A DNA stretch of 64,000 nt from Xanthomonas euvesicatoria pv. euvesicatoria (lineage in GTDB: Bacteria; Pseudomonadota; Gammaproteobacteria; Xanthomonadales; Xanthomonadaceae): NCBI RefSeq assembly GCF_020880415.1, contig NZ_JAJIUJ010000023.1, positions 94,712 through 158,711 of the forward strand, given 5' to 3'. This document shows positions 57,305-64,000 of this stretch, piece after piece. The notes below the pieces were generated by a model. That model was not told where the DNA came from. It ran no database searches and saw only the letters and a list, made by a program, of their open reading frames with translations. A program made the translations under genes and the position numbers. Position 1 is the stretch's first letter. Every line of letters starts with the position of its first letter.

Positions 57305-59284
57305 ATGAAACATAGGGGCGTGGGCGCGATGCGTCCGATACAAGGGATAGGTGCGTTGCTGCTGATGGCCTGCAGCGGCGCTGCAATGGCGTTGGGACTG
57401 GGCGATATCCGGGTGCTGTCCAAGCCCGGGCAACCGCTGGTGGCCGAGATTCCGGTCATCTCCAACGAGCCGGGCGAACTCGACAACGCGCGCGTGGCAT
57501 TGGCATCGGCCACCACGTTTGCGCGCGTCGGCCTGGAGCGCCCGCAAGGGCTGGTCAGCAATCTGCAGTTCCAGTTCGCGCAGGACGCACGCGGGCGTGC
57601 GGTGATCCGCGTGACCAGCAGCCAGGCGGTGGACCAGCCGGCGATCAACTTCCTGATCGAGGTGGAGTGGGGCCAGGGCCGGCTGGTGCGCGAATATTCC
57701 GCCTTGGTCGATGCGCCCAACACCGCGGCCGCCATCGCCGAGCCGGCCATCGAAGCGCCGCGTGCCGGTTCCAGCAATGCGATTGCACGCGAGCCGGCGC
57801 CGGTCGCCGCGCCCGCCGCGCAGGACAACGCCAGGGCCGAACCGGCTGCGCGTGCAACTGGCAGTGCGTCTGCTGCGTCTGCGACGCAGGCCGGCGACAC
57901 GTTGCCGGCCGTGCGCGCGGGCCAGACCTTGTCGGAGATCGCCGCGGCGGTGGCGCGTTCCAGCGGGCACTCGCTGGACCAGACCATGCTGGCGTTGCTG
58001 CGCACCAATCCGGACGCCTTCATCAACGGCAACATCAATCGCCTGAAGCAGGGCGCGGTGCTGCGCACGCCGCAGGAAGACGCGCTTGCCCAGGTCGGTG
58101 CGGCCGAAGCGGCGGTCATGGTGCGCGAGCAGGCCGCCAAGTGGCGGCAGGCGCGATCGGCGGTGCCGCAACCGGCCGAGGCCGGCGCCGCCGCTGCCGC
58201 AACGCCGCCGCCCGCCACACCTGCCGCAGCGGCTGGCAACGGCGCGCGGCTCGAAATCGCCCCTGCAGTGGCGAGTCAGACCAACAAGGCCGGCGTCACG
58301 TCCGGCACCAGTGCCGAAGGCGAGGGCGAGATGGCGGCCAATCAACAGTTGCAACAGGCCAAGGAAGACATCGCCACCCGCGATGCGGAATTGCAGGACC
58401 TGCGGACCCGCGTGGCGGATCTGGAAAAGCTCAAGCAGCAACAGCAAGCGCTGATCGCCATGAAGGACAGCGACCTGGCGGCTGCACAGAAGCGCCTGTC
58501 GGAAACCCCGGCGGCCGCACAACAGGGTGGCGGTTTTCCGCTGTGGTTGATCGGCGGGCTGGTGTTGATCGTCGCGGCCGTGGTGGCGTGGCTGGCCGCG
58601 CGCCGTCGCAAACCCTCGCCGCTGCCGCCGTTGCCGCGTCGGCAGTTCGACTTCGTCCTGCCTGGCGCGCCGGTGCAGGCCGCCGAGCCGCAAGAGGCGA
58701 CGCAAGCCACTGAGCCCAGCGAGCCCGATGTGGTGCACGAGACCGAATTCGAGCAGGCCGATCTGCGCGACGAAGAGCGCGCCCATGACGCGCAGCAACC
58801 ATTGTCGGACGTGCTGCGTCGCGAGCCGCTGCCGTCCGAGCCGGCTGCTGCGCCCATGGCGGTCAACAGCGACGATTGGCGTGCGCTGAGAGCCGCACCG
58901 CCGGTGGTGGCAACGCCGCCGCAGGACAGCGCCCCCGTCGACGCGGCGCAGGCTCCGCCGCACCCGGCGTCCGAGGCCGTGGAAGCGAGTCACGCAGATG
59001 TCGCGCCCACGATCGGTGATGTCCCGTCTACCGCTTCCCCGGTAGCGGTGGCCACGCAAGACAGCCTGGATTTCGAGCGTCCGCCTGCGGCGCCGAGCGC
59101 TGCGCCCAGCCCCTCGGCCAGCCGGGACGTCGCCTCGGCCGGGCGCGATCGCCTGGAACTGGCGGTGGCTTACATGGACCTGGGCGACAAGGACACCGCG
59201 CGCGGCCTGCTGCTGGAAGTTGCCGCCACCGGCGACGACGCCACGCGCGCCGAAGCCGCCGAGCTGCTGGAACGCCTGGCATGA
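57305..59284 (+). CDS. fimV: FimV/HubP-like polar inner-membrane protein
   Basis: A 659-residue FimV family protein, which organises the cell pole and promotes type IV pilus twitching through its peptidoglycan-binding and cytoplasmic domains. A signal peptide (LLLMACSGAAMA) leads into the FimV N-terminal domain (LGLGDIRVLSKPGQPLVAEI), then a LysM region (AGQTLSEIAAAVARSSGHSL), a coiled coil near residues 340-385, one membrane helix (LWLIGGLVLIVAAVVAWLAA) and an acidic tail ending in the conserved FimV C-terminal domain (LELAVAYMDLGDKDTARGLL). Several ATGs (57299, 57305, 57329) are possible starts. The VOC reading frame overlaps its stop codon (ATGA). Confidence 0.9.
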   Translation: MKHRGVGAMRPIQGIGALLLMACSGAAMALGLGDIRVLSKPGQPLVAEIPVISNEPGELDNARVALASATTFARVGLERPQGLVSNLQFQFAQDARGRAVIRVTSSQAVDQPAINFLIEVEWGQGRLVREYSALVDAPNTAAAIAEPAIEAPRAGSSNAIAREPAPVAAPAAQDNARAEPAARATGSASAASATQAGDTLPAVRAGQTLSEIAAAVARSSGHSLDQTMLALLRTNPDAFINGNINRLKQGAVLRTPQEDALAQVGAAEAAVMVREQAAKWRQARSAVPQPAEAGAAAAATPPPATPAAAAGNGARLEIAPAVASQTNKAGVTSGTSAEGEGEMAANQQLQQAKEDIATRDAELQDLRTRVADLEKLKQQQQALIAMKDSDLAAAQKRLSETPAAAQQGGGFPLWLIGGLVLIVAAVVAWLAARRRKPSPLPPLPRRQFDFVLPGAPVQAAEPQEATQATEPSEPDVVHETEFEQADLRDEERAHDAQQPLSDVLRREPLPSEPAAAPMAVNSDDWRALRAAPPVVATPPQDSAPVDAAQAPPHPASEAVEASHADVAPTIGDVPSTASPVAVATQDSLDFERPPAAPSAAPSPSASRDVASAGRDRLELAVAYMDLGDKDTARGLLLEVAATGDDATRAEAAELLERLA

Positions 59285-59687
59285 GCCCGGCGATCGATCG
59301 CCTTGCCGCGCAGGAAAGTGACGCACGCGAGCGCCGGATCGACTATGTGGAGTTCGCCTCCATCGATCCGGATGCCAGCCGTGCGTTCTTCGAAGCGGTG
59401 TTCGGTTGGCAATTCCAGGCCTACGGTCCGGATTACCTGGCCCTCAACGATGGACGCCTGGACGGCGGCTTCTACCGTGCAGCCGCGCCGGCGCCGGACG
59501 GGGGTGGTCCGCTTGTGGTGTTGTATGCCGACGCGTTGGCCCCGGTGATCGAGCGCGTGCGTGGCGCAGGCGGGGTGATCGTCAAGCCGGTCTTCGGCTT
59601 TCCGGGCGGAGCCGGTTTCATTTCCGCGAGCCCGGCGGCACCACGTTGGCCGTGTGGTCCGAGCGCAGCGTCGCGTCCGACGACTGA
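59281..59687 (+). pseudogene. VOC (glyoxalase) family gene with a frameshift
   Basis: The first 110 residues (DYVEFASIDPDASRAFFEAV, then FGWQF) are a clear VOC/glyoxalase-bleomycin resistance-like domain. After FGFPGG at about 59610 the reading frame is lost and runs on to 59838, but adding one base restores FHFREPGGTTLAVWSE, the canonical family ending, and a stop at 59685-59687. One base therefore seems to be missing between 59610 and 59611. The ATG overlaps the fimV stop codon. Either a decaying gene or a sequencing error. Confidence 0.8.
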
Positions 59688-59849
59688 CTGCGCGCTGGTC
59701 GCACGCGCGTCCCGCGGCTCGGCACCAGCCAATGCGGCTCGTACACTTCACCTTTTTTGCAGCGACGGGGCTGTGCTGGCAATCGCCTGCGATGGCGGCG
59801 GCATGACCGGCGCGCCGATTTCATCGATTCACTCATAGGGCAGGTACCG

Positions 59850-60623
59850 ATGCGTTACGCGCTGGGCGTGGAATACGACGGCAGCGAGTTCCAGGGCTGG
59901 CAGCAGTTGGGCGAGCATGGCGGGCCGAGCGTGCAGGCCAGCCTGCAGGCGGCCTTGTCGTCGGTCGCCGATGCGCCGGTGCAGGTGGTCTGCGCCGGGC
60001 GCACCGACGCGGGCGTGCATGGCGAATGCCAGGTGGTGCATTTCGATAGCGACGCACGCCGCGAGCCGCGTGGCTGGATGCTGGGCACCACTGCGCGCCT
60101 GCCGCCGTCGATCGCCGTGCGCTGGTGCGTGCCGGCAGCCGATGACTTCCACGCGCGCTTTTCCGCACGCGCGCGTCGTTACCGCTATCGCCTGCTCAAT
60201 CGGCAGATTCGCCCAGCCCTGTATCGGCAGACCCTGAGCTGGGAGCGTCGCCCGCTCGATGCCGATGCCATGCATGCGGCGGCGCAGGCCTTATTGGGCG
60301 AGAACGATTTCAGCGCGTTCCGCAGCGTGCAATGTCAGGCCTTGCACGCGCGCCGTCACCTGCAGGCCATCCACGTGCAGCGTATCGGCGAGGTGGTGGA
60401 GGTGCAGGTCCAGGCCAATGCATTCCTTCATCACATGGTGCGGAATATTGTGGGTTCGCTGATTTTGGTCGGTACCGGCGAGCAGCCGGCCGACTGGATC
60501 GCGACGTTGCTCGCCGGACGCGACCGCACTGTGGCCGGCCCGACAGCGCCGCCACAAGGTCTGGTATTTATCGGACCTCTGTATCCTGCAGAGTGGCATC
60601 TGCCTGCTGAGGTGACCCAATGA
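59850..60623 (+). CDS. truA: tRNA pseudouridine(38-40) synthase
   Basis: A 257-residue pseudouridine synthase acting on positions 38-40 of tRNA anticodon stems. The catalytic Asp is in [43 protein letters not shown] and [17 protein letters not shown] are the remaining family motifs. ATG 59850 gives [11 protein letters not shown]. It overlaps trpF by four bases (ATGA), a classic arrangement downstream of asd-fimV. Confidence 0.96.
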   Translation: MRYALGVEYDGSEFQGWQQLGEHGGPSVQASLQAALSSVADAPVQVVCAGRTDAGVHGECQVVHFDSDARREPRGWMLGTTARLPPSIAVRWCVPAADDFHARFSARARRYRYRLLNRQIRPALYRQTLSWERRPLDADAMHAAAQALLGENDFSAFRSVQCQALHARRHLQAIHVQRIGEVVEVQVQANAFLHHMVRNIVGSLILVGTGEQPADWIATLLAGRDRTVAGPTAPPQGLVFIGPLYPAEWHLPAEVTQ

Positions 60624-61288
60624 ATCGATCGCTGTACCGCACCCGTATCAAGTTTTGTGGCATGACCCGCGCCGGCGATATCCGGCTGGCCGGCGAGCTG
60701 GGTGTGGACGCGGTAGGTTTCATCTTTGCGCATGGCAGCCCCCGGCGCGTGGCGCCGGCCGAGGCGCGCGCGATGCGCCAGGCCACTGCGCCGATGGTCG
60801 ATGTGGTGGCGTTGTTCCGCAACAATTCCAAGGAAGAAGTGCGCGAAGTGGTGCGCACCGTGCGCCCGACCTTGTTGCAGTTCCATGGCGAGGAAGACGA
60901 CGCGTTCTGCCGTAGCTTCAACCTGCCGTATCTCAAGGCGGTGCCGATGGGCAGCAGCGGCGTGAATGGCGAGGACGCCAACGCGCGCACGCTGCAGTTG
61001 TCGTATCCCAATACCGCTGGCTTTCTGTTCGACAGCCATGCGCCCGGCGCGGGCGGCGGCACCGGCAAGACCTTCGACTGGTCGCGCTTGCCCACCGGCT
61101 TGCACCGTCCGTTTCTGCTGGCCGGTGGCATCAACGCCGACAACGTGTTCGACGCCATCGTGGCCACGTTGCCTTGGGGCGTGGACGTTTCCAGTGGCGT
61201 GGAGTTGGCGCCCGGCATCAAGGACGGCCACAAGATGCGCAAGTTCGTCGAGGAAGTGCGGCGGGCGGATTGTCACGACATGTCGTGA
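60620..61288 (+). CDS. trpF: Phosphoribosylanthranilate isomerase
   Basis: A 222-residue TIM-barrel isomerase of tryptophan synthesis. [20 protein letters not shown] is the N-terminal phosphate and catalytic Cys motif, LLQFHGEED follows, and [16 protein letters not shown] with GVDVSSGVE close the barrel with the catalytic Asp. Stand-alone TrpF as in Pseudomonas, not fused to TrpC. Its ATG overlaps the truA stop codon. A GGGATTCG-type repeat starts directly after its own stop codon. Confidence 0.97.
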   Translation: MNRSLYRTRIKFCGMTRAGDIRLAGELGVDAVGFIFAHGSPRRVAPAEARAMRQATAPMVDVVALFRNNSKEEVREVVRTVRPTLLQFHGEEDDAFCRSFNLPYLKAVPMGSSGVNGEDANARTLQLSYPNTAGFLFDSHAPGAGGGTGKTFDWSRLPTGLHRPFLLAGGINADNVFDAIVATLPWGVDVSSGVELAPGIKDGHKMRKFVEEVRRADCHDMS

Positions 61289-61321
61289 GGGTGATTGGGG
61301 TTCGGGATTCGTGGCAGCGGC
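61289..61321 (+). repeat. GGGATTCG repeat at the trpF stop codon
   Basis: GGGTGATTGGGGTTCGGGAT followed by TCGTGGCAGCGGC, the same family and position relative to the stop codon as after tldD (1288) and the 55-residue gene (39529). The rest of 61322-61479 shows nothing. Confidence 0.55.
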
Positions 61322-61479
61322 TATGCCGAGGCATCTCAAGCGCTGCTTCTTGCCTGCAACACCGCTGCGTCAGGATCCACTGGACAGTCGCCTGATCCTT
61401 GCGCCTTTTCGCTTGCACGTGTTCGCGATGCGCCAGCAGCTGGCGAAGTGCTCATGTGGTGATCGCGCGCGATGGCTGC

Positions 61480-62406
61480 TCAGTTCTCCGCTGCCTGCAG
61501 GGTTGAAGAGGTGTGCTGGTCTGTCGCCAGCGCTTTGCCTAGCCAGCCGGCCAGCCGCTCGATGCGTGGATCGGGGTTGCGCTTGGCCGCGCATAAGACC
61601 CAGCGGCCGTGCGTGGCGGTGAAGCCCCATGGCGCCAGCAGGCGCCCGGCTGCCAGGTCCGCGGCGACCAACGGCTGCGGCGCAATCGCGATCCCAAGAC
61701 CAGCAGCAGCGGCTTCCAGCAGATACACCAGGTGTTCGAATTCGGTGCCGAAGCGCAGCCCCTCGGGTGCCAGCCCGTGCGCCTGGGCCCATTCCGGCCA
61801 GGCTTGCGGGCGCGAGCGGGTGTGCAGCAGCGCGTGATCGCCGAGCGCGGCCGGGTTGCTCCCCTCGATCTGCAAGGTCGATGCGAGCTGAGGACTCAGC
61901 ACCGGCCCAATCCACTCCACGCCGAGGGTGTGCACCTGCCACTCGCTGGGCCAGGGCGGGGTGTCCAGCAGCAGGGCGGCATCCAGGCCGTCCAGGTCCG
62001 GGCCAGGTGGCTGTTCGCTGGCCGACAGATGCAGGCGCACGTCAGGCAGCTCTTGCTGCAGCAGTCCCAGGCGCGGAATCACCCAGCGCGCCAGCAAGCT
62101 GCCCGAACACCCCAGCACCAGCGGCGCTTCGGCGGTCGGGCGTTGTAATGCCGCCCAGGCCTGACCAATCACGCCAAAGCCTTCGCCGGTGGCATCGCGA
62201 AGCCGAACGCCCGCCGCGGTCAGCACCAGGCCGCGGCCCTGGCGTGCAAACAGCGCGGCGCCCAACGCCTGTTCCAGCGAACGCACGTGCCGGCTGATGG
62301 CGCCATGGGTGACGTGCAATTCCTGCGCAGCACGGCTGAGGCTCTGCAGGCGCGCGGCAGCTTCGAACGCACGCAGCGCCGCCAGTGGAGGAAGCAAGGC
62401 ACTCAT
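61480..62406 (-). CDS. LysR-family regulator, probably TrpI-like
   Basis: A 308-residue LysR-type regulator with an N-terminal winged helix-turn-helix (ALRAFEAAARLQSLSRAAQE, then LHVTHGAISRHVRSLEQALG) and a periplasmic-binding-protein-like effector domain. It is divergent from trpB with a 104-base gap, the arrangement of TrpI in Pseudomonas, which activates trpBA when indoleglycerol phosphate accumulates. The SLLARWVIPRL and SRPQAWPEW stretches fit TrpI/GcvA-type regulators as I remember them. ATG 62406 is two bases from a TGTGA-N7-TCACA palindrome, so self-repression is plausible. Assignment to TrpI rests mainly on context. Confidence 0.85.
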   Translation of the reverse strand: MSALLPPLAALRAFEAAARLQSLSRAAQELHVTHGAISRHVRSLEQALGAALFARQGRGLVLTAAGVRLRDATGEGFGVIGQAWAALQRPTAEAPLVLGCSGSLLARWVIPRLGLLQQELPDVRLHLSASEQPPGPDLDGLDAALLLDTPPWPSEWQVHTLGVEWIGPVLSPQLASTLQIEGSNPAALGDHALLHTRSRPQAWPEWAQAHGLAPEGLRFGTEFEHLVYLLEAAAAGLGIAIAPQPLVAADLAAGRLLAPWGFTATHGRWVLCAAKRNPDPRIERLAGWLGKALATDQHTSSTLQAAEN

Positions 62407-62407
62407 A

Positions 62408-62424
62408 TGTGATTCCAGCTCACA
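62408..62424. promoter_or_regulatory. Candidate LysR-type operator in the lysR-trpB gap
   Basis: TGTGATTCCAGCTCACA has 5-bp inverted arms and a T-N11-A core (62410-62422), the usual LysR-regulator signature. It lies directly upstream of the regulator's start codon and 86 bases before trpB. Confidence 0.6.
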
Positions 62425-62510
62425 GGTTGCGGCAATCTTATCGATTTATTGCGCACCGCGGCTGCGCTAAAGTGATGCCTCTCGTATGACGCATCGCTGC
62501 AGAGGATTCC

Positions 62511-63728
<1,218 letters not shown>

Positions 63729-63770
63729 AAGTGGTGGCGGCTGACGCTATCCGGATGCAGGGACGCGGCG

Positions 63771-64000
63771 ATGCTCGAAGGAATGCTTCAGTTGGTGGCC
63801 GAGGTGCTGCTGCAGGCCTTGGCCGAGCTGCTGATCGAACTTGGCCTGCACTCTGTCGCCGAGTCGTTCGAGCGCAGGCCCTCGCCCTGGCTGGCGGCAG
63901 TGGGCTACGCAATCCTGGGCGCGTTACTTGGCGGTGTCAGTCTCTGCCTGCTGCCGCAGCACCTCACTGCGACCTTGCGCGCGACTGGCAGCGCTGCTGA
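63771..64000 (+). CDS. Small membrane protein, 3' end cut by the window
   Basis: A reading frame starting MLEGMLQLVAEVLLQALAEL and open to the edge (76 codons). It has a hydrophobic first segment, a short basic loop (ESFERRPSPW) and a second helix LAAVGYAILGALLGGVSLCL. It starts 42 bases after trpB, so it is probably in the trp transcript. No stop codon falls within the window, so the length is unknown. Function unknown; small proteins of this type occur between trpB and trpA in Xanthomonas. Confidence 0.65.
   Translation, partial: MLEGMLQLVAEVLLQALAELLIELGLHSVAESFERRPSPWLAAVGYAILGALLGGVSLCLLPQHLTATLRATGSAA

Noticed and set aside
59281..59838. Accepting the 185-codon VOC frame as an intact gene
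   Set aside because: The last 50 codons do not resemble VOC proteins, while the shifted frame contains the canonical ending and a stop at 59687.
62408..62424. Reading TGTGATTCCAGCTCACA as a Clp/CRP site
   Set aside because: The arms match but the spacer is 7, not 6, bases; with a LysR gene adjacent a LysR-type operator is a better fit.

Overview
The window is 64 kb of GC-rich gammaproteobacterial chromosome, almost certainly from Xanthomonas or a very close relative. The evidence is the gene content and order (an Oar-like plus a second large TonB-dependent receptor, tandem M13 peptidases, fimV-truA-trpF followed by a LysR gene divergent from trpB), the GTG/TTG start habit, and several intergenic repeat families that I associate with this group. 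I see no rRNA, tRNA, CRISPR array, prophage or insertion sequence; apart from the repeats it reads as vertically inherited core and accessory genome.

Layout. 1-4.4 kb: tldD (cut by the left edge), yjgA, pmbA/tldE and a small membrane protein. 4.5-8.5 kb: an M35 (aspzincin) secreted protease, then ispA-xseB-tilS, all on the minus strand. 8.9-15.3 kb: an alkaline phosphatase lipoprotein, a dicarboxylate/glutamate-type symporter, a methyltransferase, a thioesterase and two neighbouring NlpC/P60 cell-wall hydrolases separated by a perfect CRP/Clp-type site. 15.4-21.5 kb: slyD, a DUF418-dadA-like-gor cluster, an alkyltransferase-like DNA repair protein and a rhomboid protease. 21.7-28.5 kb: three M13 metallopeptidases in tandem; the most promoter-distal one has lost catalytic residues. 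28.9-37.1 kb: an FAD oxidoreductase and two TonB-dependent receptors, the first broken by two frameshifts. 37.4-50.6 kb: mrp/apbC, dcd, two mini membrane proteins, HIT and dienelactone hydrolase genes, rimO, greB, a rhomboid-TPR fusion, a DUF4013-type protein, nudK, a HerA-like ATPase (yjgR) and an MltD-like transglycosylase. 50.9-64 kb: psd-sco, prmB-aroC-2-hydroxyacid dehydrogenase-asd, fimV, a frameshifted VOC gene, truA-trpF, a TrpI-like regulator divergent from trpB, and the start of a small membrane protein gene.

How the genes work together. Several groups are translationally coupled through 4-bp ATGA/GTGA overlaps: dadA-like/gor, dienelactone hydrolase/HIT, sco/psd, fimV/VOC and truA/trpF. 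aroC, trpF and trpB belong to the shikimate-tryptophan route and asd to the aspartate family, so the right end is rich in amino acid biosynthesis. The LysR-trpB gap carries a TGTGA-N7-TCACA palindrome suited to a LysR regulator. Cell-envelope proteolysis and wall remodelling are a second theme (M35, M13 x3, two NlpC/P60, two rhomboids, MltD, FimV).

I did not find a convincing wholly new biological system. The most worthwhile leads are the degenerate M13 copy, the double-frameshifted receptor, the frameshifted VOC gene, a repeat family that sits directly at stop codons and has been absorbed into the C-terminus of YjgA, the Clp-type site between the NlpC/P60 genes, the TrpI-like operator, and an unusual NADP-loop sequence in the glutathione reductase.
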